Source of the DNA: Allobosea sp. CRIB-10
GTDB lineage: Bacteria > Pseudomonadota > Alphaproteobacteria > Rhizobiales > Beijerinckiaceae
Direction: 5' to 3'
Length of the DNA: 64,000 nt
Assembly (NCBI RefSeq): GCF_900112185.1
Contig: NZ_FOKP01000002.1
Span: 62,001-126,000 of the forward strand
The notes below the pieces were generated by a model that saw only the letters and a list, made by a program, of their open reading frames with translations, did no database searches and was not told the origin of the DNA. This document shows, in pieces, positions 1 through 8,206 of the stretch (its first letter is position 1; each line of letters begins with the position of its first letter). The translations under genes were made by a program, and so were the position numbers.

Positions 1-1147
1 GCACGGCCCCTCCGGTCGCGGCGGCGCAGGCCGTCATGAATTGCGGGTAATCTGCGGCGACCCTGGCCGCATCGACGCGGCTGGTGCGCGTCAGGTAGCC
101 GAAGGCGAAGTCGTAAGGGCCGTTCGCCGCCGCCATGTGCCGGCCCATATCCTCGTACCAGGTGTAGCTTTCGCGGGCGGCGCCGATCAGGATGTCGGCG
201 GCGGGCTTGCGGCTGGCGACATAGGCGGCGAGCGCGGCCGGAATGTCGCGCGTCTGTTCGAGCGCGCTCACCAGCGCGATCGAATCCTCCATCGCGATCC
301 TGGTACCCGAGCCGATCGAGAAATGCGCCCGCCGCACCGCGTCGCCGATCAGCACGCGATGGCCATGGGTCCAGCGCTCGTTCCAGACCGGCTGGAAATT
401 GCGCCATTCCGACTTGTTCGAGATCAGTGGCCGGCCGTGAAGGTCGTCAGCGTAGAGCTGCTCGACGAAGGCCTTTCGCTCGTCGTCGGTCATCGTGCCG
501 AAACCGCAGCCTTCCCAGGCGGCGCGGTCGCACTCCATCACGAAGGTGCACATGCGATCGGTGTAGGGGTAGTAGTGCGCGCAGAAGGCGCCGCCGCCAG
601 CGCTCCGGAAGCTGAGCGTCGGCCGGTCGTGGCGCCGCTCCGCCCCGTACCAGGCGAAGGCATTGGACAATTCGCTGCCATGCGTACCGAAAGCGGCCGA
701 ACTCATGGCGCGCAAGGTCGAGTTGGCGCCGTCCGCGCCGATGACCAGATCCGCATCGTCGAGGGCGGCGGTATCGCGGATGTCATCATGATGCGTGACG
801 GTGACGCCGACCTCGGCGCAAAGCTCGTTCAAGAGCATCAGCAGCCGCAGCCGTTCGACCGCACCGCCATAGGCCTGCCCTTCAATCGAGACGGCCCGGC
901 CGTTGAGGATGATCTCCTGATTGCCGAGCGGCTTGGTGATCCCCTTCAGACGCTCGAAGCTGTCGGCATCGGCGGCCGCCAGCTTGGCGAGCCCCGCTCC
1001 GGCGAGCACGACGCCGAAGCCGAAGGTCGCGTCGGGAGCGTTGCGCTCGTGAACATGGACCTCCACGCCAGGCAGGCGCTTGCGGGCGAGATAGGCGAAG
1101 TAGAGTCCCGATGGGCCGCCGCCGATGATGCTGATCTTCATATTCAT
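1..1147 (-). CDS. FAD-dependent aromatic monooxygenase, anthraniloyl-CoA/salicylyl-CoA hydroxylase type (3' end cut by window edge)
   Basis: The frame reads leftwards from ATG at 1147 to the window edge, about 382 codons, so most of the protein is present. The N-terminus MNMKISIIGGGPSGLYFAY is a Rossmann GxGxxG FAD site. The stretch GDAVRRAHFSIGSGTRIAMED near residue 300 is the flavin-binding block of class A flavoprotein monooxygenases. Its HFSIGSGT wording is characteristic of 2-aminobenzoyl-CoA monooxygenase and salicylyl-CoA 5-hydroxylase. Such enzymes hydroxylate an aromatic ring using NAD(P)H and O2. It lies 45 bp downstream of the alpha/beta hydrolase on the same strand, probably in one operon, inside an aromatic catabolism cluster. 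A CoA-thioester substrate is inferred from family only. No CoA ligase is visible in the window. Confidence 0.85.
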   Translation of the reverse strand, partial: MNMKISIIGGGPSGLYFAYLARKRLPGVEVHVHERNAPDATFGFGVVLAGAGLAKLAAADADSFERLKGITKPLGNQEIILNGRAVSIEGQAYGGAVERLRLLMLLNELCAEVGVTVTHHDDIRDTAALDDADLVIGADGANSTLRAMSSAAFGTHGSELSNAFAWYGAERRHDRPTLSFRSAGGGAFCAHYYPYTDRMCTFVMECDRAAWEGCGFGTMTDDERKAFVEQLYADDLHGRPLISNKSEWRNFQPVWNERWTHGHRVLIGDAVRRAHFSIGSGTRIAMEDSIALVSALEQTRDIPAALAAYVASRKPAADILIGAARESYTWYEDMGRHMAAANGPYDFAFGYLTRTSRVDAARVAADYPQFMTACAAATGGAV

Positions 1148-1192
1148 ACTGCCTCAATTTTAAGCCGCGATCGCCCCGCCGAAATGGAGCGA

Positions 1193-2431
1193 TCAGGTCA
1201 CGAGCTTGTCCTCGAGCCATTTGCGGATCGCCTGGCCGGCAAGGGCTTGCCCGCTGGGCTCCCCCGCCAGAACGGGCTGGCCATGATGGTTTCCGCGGAT
1301 GACCGCGATCCCCTTGTCCTTGGTCCCGAGCGCTTTCCAGATCGCGTCGAGGTCCCGCGGGAAGACGCAGGCGTCGGCCGTGTAGCGGATGACGAAGGTC
1401 GGCTGCGCGATCGCTGGGGCACAGCGCAGGACACTCGCCCGCGAGGACAGCCCCGACCAGGTCGAGAGCCAGCTCTCGGGGGTGCAGGCGCGGCCGAAGC
1501 CGACGCCGTTCATATTGGTCTTGAACGGATCGGTGCCCCAGAGGGAGCCGACGAGCCGGTCCGTCGGATCGAGGCTCAAATCCCAGTTGCGCAGATCGGC
1601 ATCGGTGCGCGCCACCTCGAAGAGATGCTGCCAGCCGGCGGTGAGCTTCTGCGCATCGCTGCTGGCGTCGGTGAGGCCCTTCCGGGCCGCCATGCGCAGC
1701 CGCAGCATCTCGCGCGCCTTGGCATCGATGGTCTCGACGCGCCGGCGCTGCGCATCACGGTAGCGTTCAACGAACTCTGGCGCATAGCTCGCCCCGGTCG
1801 GTTTGAAGCCGTTTGCGAGGCTGAACGGGAACAGGACCGGGTCGATCGACACCGGATCGCGTTCGTCGACGATGGACGGATCGAGCGAATTCATCAGCAG
1901 GATGCCTTGCCCGGGATGCGGGGCGACCATGACGACGATGTCCGGCCGAACCATCGGCGCCTCGGCCAGCCGCACGGGGCGCCCCGCGGGCGTGCGCGTC
2001 TCGCGCTGCTCGGGCGGCAGGTTGGCCTGCTCGGTGTAATAGGCATAGAGCCCGGCGCCCCCCGAATTGCCGACCAGGACGATCTGGTCGTAGCGCTCCT
2101 TGAGGAAGGAGGTGCCGGCATCGACGTCGAGCAGGGCGAGCTCGTGTTCGAGCCGTGTGTCGTTGCCGGCCGAGCGCGAAGCCTGGACCCAGACGGCAGC
2201 GCCGGCCTTGAGCAGTTCGGGCACGAGGTAATGGGTCGCGAGGATCTCGCGCGGGTGCATGATGCAGCAGACCGCCGTCTCGCCGCCCCTGCGATAGAGG
2301 AAACCGTTCACATTGGCGCCGTCCACCGTGGTCAGTGAATGCACTGATGTGATCAGGCCGGGCGGCAGGTCCGACTCGTTCCATTGGGCGCCGCGCAGGC
2401 CTGCCAGCGGGATGCTCTGCGGTGCGTTCAC
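1193..2431 (-). CDS. alpha/beta hydrolase fold protein
   Basis: This 412-residue protein has the nucleophile elbow GNSGGA near residue 122 and a late histidine pair (RGNHHGQP near residue 383), as expected for an alpha/beta hydrolase Ser-Asp-His triad. It has no obvious signal peptide, so it is probably cytoplasmic. It sits just upstream of the FAD monooxygenase on the same strand and divergent to the catabolic operon starting at 3211. A role in hydrolysing an ester, thioester or ring-cleavage intermediate is likely but not determined. It is longer than typical 280-residue C-C bond hydrolases because it has an inserted cap region. The start at 2431 is preceded by an acceptable GGAGGG (minus strand). 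Confidence 0.8.
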   Translation of the reverse strand: MNAPQSIPLAGLRGAQWNESDLPPGLITSVHSLTTVDGANVNGFLYRRGGETAVCCIMHPREILATHYLVPELLKAGAAVWVQASRSAGNDTRLEHELALLDVDAGTSFLKERYDQIVLVGNSGGAGLYAYYTEQANLPPEQRETRTPAGRPVRLAEAPMVRPDIVVMVAPHPGQGILLMNSLDPSIVDERDPVSIDPVLFPFSLANGFKPTGASYAPEFVERYRDAQRRRVETIDAKAREMLRLRMAARKGLTDASSDAQKLTAGWQHLFEVARTDADLRNWDLSLDPTDRLVGSLWGTDPFKTNMNGVGFGRACTPESWLSTWSGLSSRASVLRCAPAIAQPTFVIRYTADACVFPRDLDAIWKALGTKDKGIAVIRGNHHGQPVLAGEPSGQALAGQAIRKWLEDKLVT

Positions 2432-2556
2432 GGTGCCCTCCCTGTGTCGTTGAATGGGTCGTACCCTGTAATTGAGATAGTGTCAATATTAATGCTGCAC
2501 ACACCCTCTCGACCCCCCGCGCCGAATTTGAGACCCGGCTCCGGTGTGCTCGAGAG
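2432..2556 (-). promoter_or_regulatory. promoter region of the hydrolase/monooxygenase operon, with an ATTGA-N7-TCAAT repeat
   Basis: This is a 125-bp gap between the MarR gene stop and the hydrolase start. It is locally AT-rich around 2465-2495 and carries the short inverted repeat ATTGA (2471-2475) and TCAAT (2483-2487). That is a possible operator, but it does not match the palindrome at 3151-3171. No strong sigma-70 hexamers could be assigned. Confidence 0.35.
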
Positions 2557-3114
2557 CTATTCCGCCGAGGTCCGCACAGCCGGCGACGTCTCGCTGGCGA
2601 TTATATGGTCCGCGAGATGGATCGCCTGTTTCGCGCCGCGCGCGAGCCGTCGCATGATGCCGCTGAGCGTCTCGAAATCGCCCCGGTCGAGCGAGGCGAA
2701 CAGCGCGTCGTTCACCGGCCGCTGCAGCGCGGCGAGGCGTTCCAGCATCTCTGATCCGAGCGGCGTCACCGAGAGATTGACCCGGCGCTTGTCGCTGGCA
2801 TGCGGGAGCTTGGCGACGAGCCCGCTCTTCACCAGCTTGTTTACCTCGATGGTGACGAACGCGCCGCTGAGGTGGAGCCGCTCGGCGACCTGCGCCACCC
2901 CGACCTCGCCATCGGGCCCGCCCCGATTGATCGCGATCATGATCAGGTATTGCGAGGGGTTCAGCCCGATATAGCCGGCGAAGCGCGCCCTCGCCTCCTC
3001 CAGCCGGCCGCCGAAGGCGAAGAAATCGTAGAGCATATCGCGGAAGCGCGCATCGCTGCCGCCCTCCAGTAGATCCGGCTTCGCCACGGTCAGACGCCGG
3101 TTCTCACTCGCCAT
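2557..3114 (-). CDS. MarR-family transcriptional regulator
   Basis: This 185-residue protein has a winged-helix core: VAQVAERLHLSGAFVTIEVN is the helix-turn-helix (about residues 74-93) and SDKRRVNLSVTPLG is the beta wing. The family binds palindromes as dimers and is often released by phenolic or aromatic ligands. The gene is divergent to the flavin reductase/HpaB operon. The 96-bp gap between them contains a perfect 9-3-9 palindrome (3151-3171), the obvious candidate operator. It is therefore probably the local regulator of this aromatic cluster, and may also repress itself. GGAGG lies 9 nt before the ATG at 3114. Confidence 0.9.
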   Translation of the reverse strand: MASENRRLTVAKPDLLEGGSDARFRDMLYDFFAFGGRLEEARARFAGYIGLNPSQYLIMIAINRGGPDGEVGVAQVAERLHLSGAFVTIEVNKLVKSGLVAKLPHASDKRRVNLSVTPLGSEMLERLAALQRPVNDALFASLDRGDFETLSGIMRRLARGAKQAIHLADHIIASETSPAVRTSAE

Positions 3115-3137
3115 GGTTCATCCGCCTCCAAAGGCTG

Positions 3138-3166
3138 TTGACTCACTAAAATAGCTTTGCTACAAA
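3138..3166 (+). promoter_or_regulatory. candidate sigma-70-like promoter of the flavin reductase/monooxygenase operon
   Basis: TTGACT (3138-3143) could serve as a -35 element and TACAAA (3161-3166) as a -10, with 17-nt spacing. The -10 element lies inside the palindrome at 3151-3171, so a bound MarR dimer would block RNA polymerase. This is a pattern match only. Confidence 0.45.
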
Positions 3167-3171
3167 GCTAT
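3151..3171. promoter_or_regulatory. perfect palindrome, probable MarR operator
   Basis: ATAGCTTTG (3151-3159) and its exact complement CAAAGCTAT (3163-3171) are separated by three bases. Size and symmetry fit a MarR-dimer site. It lies between the divergent MarR gene and the catabolic operon and overlaps the proposed -10 element. Confidence 0.65.
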
Positions 3172-3210
3172 CTAACAAATATAAACCACAGAACTCAACC
3201 GGAGGGAACC

Positions 3211-3729
3211 ATGGACGGCAGGGCCTTCAGGCAATCCCTCGGCGAGTTCGCCACCGGCGTCGCGGTGATCACCGCGCAGGGCGGCGGCGAGGAGCTCATC
3301 GGCATGACCATGAGTTCGTTCAACTCCGTTTCGATCGATCCGCCGCTCGTCCTGTTCAGCGTCGACAGGCGGGCGAACAGCCTGCCGGCCATGCTCGAAG
3401 CCAAGGGCTTCGCGGTCAATGTGCTGGCGCGCGAGCAGGAGCACATATCCAACCGTTTCGCCCGTGCGCTCGGCGACAAATGGTCCGAGACCAAACGTAC
3501 GATCGGCCACGCCCAGGCGCCGCTGCTCACCGGGGCGCTCGCCCATTTCGAATGCGAGCCCTACGCAAACTACGACGGCGGCGACCACGTCATCTTCCTG
3601 GTGCGGGTGCTGCGCCACGCCGTGCGCCCCGGCAATCCGGCGCCCCTGATCTTCTTCCGCGGCCGCTATCGCGACCTCGTCGACGAGACCCAGCGCGAGC
3701 CGTCCTGGCCGCTGCCCATCCACTACTGA
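3211..3729 (+). CDS. flavin reductase-like protein, reductase partner of a two-component monooxygenase
   Basis: This 172-residue protein starts at the ATG at 3211, preceded by GGAGGG. It has the flavin reductase-like FMN-binding fold: MTMSSFNSVSIDPPLVLFSV (about residues 33-52) is the conserved core of the HpaC/NtaB family. Such reductases use NAD(P)H to make free reduced flavin and pass it to an oxygenase. The next gene, 25 bp downstream, is an HpaB-type oxygenase, so the pair forms a two-component monooxygenase. An upstream in-frame start at 3157 would fall inside the palindromic operator and is rejected. Confidence 0.9.
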   Translation: MDGRAFRQSLGEFATGVAVITAQGGGEELIGMTMSSFNSVSIDPPLVLFSVDRRANSLPAMLEAKGFAVNVLAREQEHISNRFARALGDKWSETKRTIGHAQAPLLTGALAHFECEPYANYDGGDHVIFLVRVLRHAVRPGNPAPLIFFRGRYRDLVDETQREPSWPLPIHY

Positions 3730-3754
3730 CAACCGAAACAACGAGGAAACAGCC

Positions 3755-5218
3755 ATGACCAAGACGGGACAGGAGCATCTGGCCAGCCTGCGCGACGGCC
3801 GCTCGATCTATATCGACGGCGCCCGCGTCGAGGACGTCACCGGCCACCGCGCCTTCCGCAATGTCGCACAGTCGGTCGCCGGCCTGTTCGACTTCGCCGG
3901 CGATGCCTCGCGCCGCGATCTCATGACGTTCGAGACCGAGACCGGCGGCCGCGCCAACCGGATCTGGCAGTTGCCGACCTCCTATGCCGACCTGGTCGAG
4001 CGCCGCCGGGCGCTGGAGGCCTGGACCGCGATCCATGGCGGCTTCCTCGGCCGAGCGCCCGACCATGTCGCCTCCTGCATCGCCGGCATGCGCATGGGCC
4101 TGCCAGTGTTCGAGGGCTACGACCCGGCCCGCGCCGCGGCGCTCGAAGCCTATTACCGCTACGCCCGCGACAACGACCTCTACCTCACCTACGTCATCAT
4201 CAACCCCCAGGCCGATCGTTCCAAGAACGCCGCAGAGCAGGCCGACCCGTTCCTGACTGCCGGCGTGGTCGACCGCGGTGCCGAAGGCATCACCATCCGC
4301 GGCGCCAAGATGCTGGCGACCGGCGGCGTCGTCGCCAACGAGGTCTTCGTCACCACGATCCAGCCGATGCAGCCCGGCGAGGAGCGCTACGCCGTCTCCT
4401 TCGCGATCCCGATGAACGCCAAGGGCCTGAAGATGCTCTCGCGCAAATCGTATGAGGCGCAGGCCGGCTCGATCTTCGACAACCCGCTGGCCAGCCGCTA
4501 CGACGAGAACGACGCGGTGCTGTTCTTCGACGACGTCAAGGTCCCGTGGGACCGGGTCTTCATCGATGGCAGCGTCGAGATGTGCCAGAAGCAGTTCCAC
4601 GCGACCCCGGCGCATGTCTACCAGAACTACCAGGCGATGATCCGCCTGAAGGTGAAGCTGCGCTTCCTGATGGGCATCGCCCATCGCACCACCCAGACCA
4701 ACGGCATCAGCCAGTTCCCGCAGGTGCGCGAGATCCTCGGCCAGCTCGCCGCCGAGGCGGCGATGGTCGACGCCTTCGTCAACGCCATGGAGGCCAAGGG
4801 CACGCAGGCCGGCCCCTACTTCGTGCCCGACCGGCACATGCTCTACTCGGCCCAGGTGCTGACCCAGCAGATGTACCCGAAGATTCTGAACTCGCTGCGC
4901 GAGCTCGCCGGCGGCGGCATGATCATGCTGCCCTCCTCGATTGCCGACTTCGCCAATCCCGAGATCGCGGCGATGATCGAGAAGACCCAGCAGTCGCCCG
5001 CCGCGAACGCGCATGACCGGGTGAAGTTCTACAAGCTCGCCTGGGACGCGGTCGGCTCCGAGTTCGGCTCCCGCCATCACCAGTACGAGATGTTCTACGC
5101 CGGGGCGACCTTCGTGACGAAGGGCCACTCCTTCCGCACCTACGACTGGGGCAAGGCCGGCGGCATCGTCCAGTCGATGCTCGACTCCTACGACCTCGAC
5201 ACGAAAGCGGCCGCCTGA
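3755..5218 (+). CDS. HpaB-type flavin-dependent monooxygenase, oxygenase component
   Basis: This 487-residue protein belongs to the 4-hydroxyphenylacetate 3-hydroxylase (HpaB)/PvcC family, which has an acyl-CoA-dehydrogenase-like fold. The N-terminal helical half (for example RDNDLYLTYVIINPQADRSK near residue 150) leads into the central beta domain (GITIRGAKMLATGGVVANE, VLFFDDVKVPWDRVFIDG) and a helical C-terminal domain. Family members use FADH2 from a separate reductase to hydroxylate phenolic or heteroaromatic substrates. The preceding gene supplies that reductase. The substrate is not predictable from sequence: 4-hydroxyphenylacetate is only one option, and no meta-cleavage genes for homoprotocatechuate are nearby. 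Confidence 0.88.
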   Translation: MTKTGQEHLASLRDGRSIYIDGARVEDVTGHRAFRNVAQSVAGLFDFAGDASRRDLMTFETETGGRANRIWQLPTSYADLVERRRALEAWTAIHGGFLGRAPDHVASCIAGMRMGLPVFEGYDPARAAALEAYYRYARDNDLYLTYVIINPQADRSKNAAEQADPFLTAGVVDRGAEGITIRGAKMLATGGVVANEVFVTTIQPMQPGEERYAVSFAIPMNAKGLKMLSRKSYEAQAGSIFDNPLASRYDENDAVLFFDDVKVPWDRVFIDGSVEMCQKQFHATPAHVYQNYQAMIRLKVKLRFLMGIAHRTTQTNGISQFPQVREILGQLAAEAAMVDAFVNAMEAKGTQAGPYFVPDRHMLYSAQVLTQQMYPKILNSLRELAGGGMIMLPSSIADFANPEIAAMIEKTQQSPAANAHDRVKFYKLAWDAVGSEFGSRHHQYEMFYAGATFVTKGHSFRTYDWGKAGGIVQSMLDSYDLDTKAAA

Positions 5219-5237
5219 GCCGGCGAAAGGACCCGTC

Positions 5238-5618
5238 ATGCCCGTCAACAAGAGCCACGACGAATTCTACACGCTCGACATGTCCAAGGGCTGGGAGGTG
5301 CCGGCCGGCTATCCCGCCGGCATCCAGCAGAAGATCCTGTCGGGCGCCCTCGACGAAGAGAACAACCGCGGCACGCGCACCCGGCTGCTGCGCTTCCAGC
5401 CCGGCGTCTACACCACCGCGCCGTTCTCCCACGACTACTGGGAGGAGGTCTATCTGGTGGAGGGCGACCTCACCGTCGGCAACGACGCCAACGGCGAAGG
5501 CGGCGAGAGCTTCCCGCCGCATACCTATGCGGTGCGCCCGCCGCACGCCCCGCACGGCCCGTTCAAGTCGCAGAAGGGCTGCCTGCTGCTCGAGATTCAC
5601 TATTTCGACCCGGTCTGA
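5238..5618 (+). CDS. single-domain cupin protein
   Basis: This 126-residue protein has a cupin core: FSHDYWEEVYLVEGDLTVG carries the first metal-binding block, and HTYAVRPPHAPHGPFKSQKG is the second block with candidate metal-ligand histidines. It starts 19 bp after the oxygenase stop, so it is cotranscribed. Small cupins in catabolic operons act as dioxygenases, isomerases or ligand sensors. Here it may process the product of the two-component monooxygenase, which is an inference from position. The function is otherwise unknown. Confidence 0.75.
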   Translation: MPVNKSHDEFYTLDMSKGWEVPAGYPAGIQQKILSGALDEENNRGTRTRLLRFQPGVYTTAPFSHDYWEEVYLVEGDLTVGNDANGEGGESFPPHTYAVRPPHAPHGPFKSQKGCLLLEIHYFDPV

Positions 5619-5723
5619 GCCAGCCGTTTCCCGTCCCGTCTCTGACCCTGCTTCGGAGACGGGACGGCCGATGGCCGCAAAGCGACAGAATAAAATTCGC
5701 CGACTAATAAAAGGGGACAGGCA

Positions 5724-7016
5724 ATGATCAAGATCGTTTGGAGAACTGCTCTCGCAGTCATGCTCAGCGTACCCATGACGCCCGCCATCGCGCAGGAGAA
5801 GCCGGCATCGCTTGGTGTCGGCGTCATGACCTTCACCTCCGGCCCGGCCGCCGCCTATGGCATGCCCGGCAAGAACGCCGCCGAGCTGATGATCGACATG
5901 CTCAATGCCAGGGGCGGCATCGGCGGCGTGCCGCTGAAGGCGACCTATGTCGACGAGGCGCAGGGCACGCAGGGCGTCATCGCCGAATATCGCCGCCTTG
6001 CCGAGGACAAGGGCAACCAGGTGATGATCGCGGCGCTGTCGAGCGCCAACTGCCTGGCTCTGGCCCCGCTCGCCGAGCAGATGCAGGCCCCGACGATCGG
6101 CTGGAACTGCGACACGCACCAGCTCCTGCTCGACGGCAAGAGCAAGTATTACTTCCGCCCGAACGGCAACACGATCCCGGAATTCGTCGCCTATGCGCTC
6201 TATCTGCTGCAGCGCAAGCCGGATGTGAAGCGGATCGCCATCGTCAATCCCGACTATGCTTTCGGCCATGACGCAGCGCTGATCTTCAAGACCGCGATGA
6301 AGGCGCTGAAGCCCGATGTCGAGGTGGTGGCGGAGCTGTTTCCCAAGCTCGGCTCGGCCAATTTCCAGACCGAGATCTCGAAGCTCTCGGCCTCGCGGCC
6401 GGACGTCGTCTTCTCCAATCTCTGGGGCGCCGATCTCGAGAACTTCGTGCGCCAGGCCCAGCCGCGCGGGCTGTTCACCTCGAGCCAGGTCGTGCTGGCG
6501 CTGGGCGAGACCGTGCTGCAGCGCGCCAACCTGCCCGAGGGCGTGATCGTCGGCGTGCTCGGCGACGGCTGGTGGATGTCGCCCGACGCCAGGGCAAATC
6601 CCGTGACCAAGGCCTTCGTCGAGGCCTATGAGAAGCGCTATGGCGAATACCCGGTCTTCCCGTCGATCAAGATGGCCAACGCGATCATCTACATGAAGGC
6701 CGCCTATGAGGCCGCGCTGAAGAAAGGCGACGGCAAATGGCCGAGCCGCGACGAGGTCGCCGAGGCGATGCGCGGCAGCACGGTCAAGACACTGACCGGC
6801 ACCACCGTGACCCGCAAGGACAATGACGGCCTCGTCGACCAGGTCGTCGGCGTCACCACGAAGTCGCCCGATTACAAGTTCCCGGTGATCGGCGGCATGG
6901 TCCGCTACAAGGGCGACACGCTGATGCCGCCCCAGGGCGAAGACGCGATCAAATGGGTGGGAACGCTGACCCCGGCTTTCCTCGCCGCCCAGCCCAAGCC
7001 CGGCAGCTACCAGTAA
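5724..7016 (+). CDS. ABC transporter substrate-binding protein, branched-chain amino acid (LivK/Peripla_BP_6) type
   Basis: This 430-residue protein has a signal peptide of about 24 residues ending ...TPAIAQ. The mature part (VGVMTFTSGPAAAYGMPGKNAAELMID) is typical of type I periplasmic binding proteins of the HAAT family. In such clusters these proteins often bind aromatic acids rather than amino acids. It follows the cupin by 105 bp and precedes both permeases and both ATPases, giving a complete importer. It probably captures the substrate of the catabolic enzymes encoded just upstream. A 285-bp gap with a long palindromic repeat separates it from the first permease. Confidence 0.9.
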   Translation: MIKIVWRTALAVMLSVPMTPAIAQEKPASLGVGVMTFTSGPAAAYGMPGKNAAELMIDMLNARGGIGGVPLKATYVDEAQGTQGVIAEYRRLAEDKGNQVMIAALSSANCLALAPLAEQMQAPTIGWNCDTHQLLLDGKSKYYFRPNGNTIPEFVAYALYLLQRKPDVKRIAIVNPDYAFGHDAALIFKTAMKALKPDVEVVAELFPKLGSANFQTEISKLSASRPDVVFSNLWGADLENFVRQAQPRGLFTSSQVVLALGETVLQRANLPEGVIVGVLGDGWWMSPDARANPVTKAFVEAYEKRYGEYPVFPSIKMANAIIYMKAAYEAALKKGDGKWPSRDEVAEAMRGSTVKTLTGTTVTRKDNDGLVDQVVGVTTKSPDYKFPVIGGMVRYKGDTLMPPQGEDAIKWVGTLTPAFLAAQPKPGSYQ

Positions 7017-7072
7017 CAGCCGGTTCGACAACTCCTCAGCCTTCATCCTGAAAGTCTGACTCGAAACTCCAG

Positions 7073-7182
7073 CCCTCGTCCTGAGGAGGCCCGAAGGGCC
7101 GTCTCGAAGGGCGTTTCAGCTGGCTCCGGAATCTCCTGGAGCGTCCTTCGAGACGCCGCTTCGCGGCTCCTCAGGATGAGGG
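7073..7182. repeat. long imperfect palindromic intergenic repeat, copy 1
   Basis: The left arm at 7073-7113 begins CCCTCGTCCTGAGGAG and the right arm at 7142-7182 ends CTCCTCAGGATGAGGG. They are complementary over about 41 bases with few mismatches and would fold into a long RNA hairpin. A fragment of the same end (TCTCAGGATGAGGG) recurs at about 7205-7219. A second full copy lies at 62881-62999. It sits between the binding protein gene and the first permease gene of one operon. Confidence 0.85.
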
Positions 7183-7301
7183 CTCGATGAATGTTCGGTC
7201 AGGTTCTCAGGATGAGGGCTGGGGGTTGTCGAACAGCCTTCCGAGCAGCTGGCGGGACGAACGTCCCGCCCCCCTTTCATCATCAATCCCAGGTGCCGCT
7301 C

Positions 7302-8201
7302 ATGCTCGACACCCTGATTCCACTCGCCGTCGACGGCCTTGCCAGCGCGGCGCTGATCTTCTTCGTCGCCGTCGGGCTGACGCTCGTCTTCAGCGTGCTG
7401 CGCGTGCTCAACGTCGCGCATGGCAGCTTCTACGCGATCGGCGCCTATGTCGCCGCTTCGATCGGCCTGTGGATCGCCAGCGCGAGCCTGAACCCCTGGC
7501 TCTCCTTCCCGGCCCTCGTCTTCAGCGCGGCGATCGTCGCGGTCCTGTTCGGCCCGCTGGTCGAGCGCTGCCTGATGCGCTGGACCTATGGCAAGTCGGA
7601 AGCAATCCAGATCCTCGTCACCTTCGGCCTGTTCCTGATCCTTGAGGACCTGCAGCGCATCGTCTTCGGCGTGCGCTCGCTCGCCGAGGACACGCCGATG
7701 CAACTGCTCGGCTCGACGCAGATCGGCGGCGTCGTCTATCTCAACTACCAGCTGCTGCTGATCGCGCTGGCCGTCATCGTCGTCCTCGGCCTGCGTATCC
7801 TGCTGACCAAGACCCGGATCGGCCGGCTCGTCACCGCCGTCGTCGCCGATCGCGAGATGGCGCAGAGCATCGGCATCAACACCAACCGCGTCTTCATCCT
7901 CTCCTTCACGCTCGGCGTCTTCCTGGCGGCGCTGGGCGGGGCGCTGGCGACGCCGACCGCCGGCGCGGCGCCCGGCCTCGGCGCCGAGACCATGGTGCTC
8001 GCCTTCGCCGTCGCCGCCATCGGCGGGCTCGGCCAGATCGAGGGCGCGGCGCTGGCGGCGATCATCGTCGGCCTCGCCCGCGTGCTCGCCATCTATTTCG
8101 CGCCGTCGCTCGATGCGGTCGCCCCCTACATCGTCATGCTCGTCGTGCTGCTGGTCCGCCCCTACGGGCTGTTCGGCCAGGCGGCGACCCGGAGGATCTG
8201 A
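7302..8201 (+). CDS. branched-chain amino acid-type ABC transporter permease (LivH type)
   Basis: This 299-residue hydrophobic protein starts MLDTLIPLAVDGLASAALIF and has about eight membrane segments. The stretch LRVLNVAHGSFYAIGAY near the N-terminus is the LivH signature, and AIGGLGQIEGAALAAIIVGL near the C-terminus is the cytoplasmic coupling region. I prefer ATG 7302 because the in-frame upstream start at 7191 lies inside repeat-derived sequence. It is followed by the LivM-type permease after 5 bp. Confidence 0.9.
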   Translation: MLDTLIPLAVDGLASAALIFFVAVGLTLVFSVLRVLNVAHGSFYAIGAYVAASIGLWIASASLNPWLSFPALVFSAAIVAVLFGPLVERCLMRWTYGKSEAIQILVTFGLFLILEDLQRIVFGVRSLAEDTPMQLLGSTQIGGVVYLNYQLLLIALAVIVVLGLRILLTKTRIGRLVTAVVADREMAQSIGINTNRVFILSFTLGVFLAALGGALATPTAGAAPGLGAETMVLAFAVAAIGGLGQIEGAALAAIIVGLARVLAIYFAPSLDAVAPYIVMLVVLLVRPYGLFGQAATRRI

Positions 8202-8206
8202 CCGCC

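Noticed and set aside
41..2338. 765-codon open frame on the plus strand opposite the monooxygenase and hydrolase genes
   Set aside because: It mirrors two clearly homologous minus-strand genes. Its protein has no recognisable domain and is Arg/Gly/Asp/Ala-rich, as expected of antisense frames in GC-rich DNA.
3157..3210. Earlier in-frame start for the flavin reductase
   Set aside because: It would begin inside the palindromic operator and lacks a ribosome-binding site, while ATG 3211 has GGAGGG.
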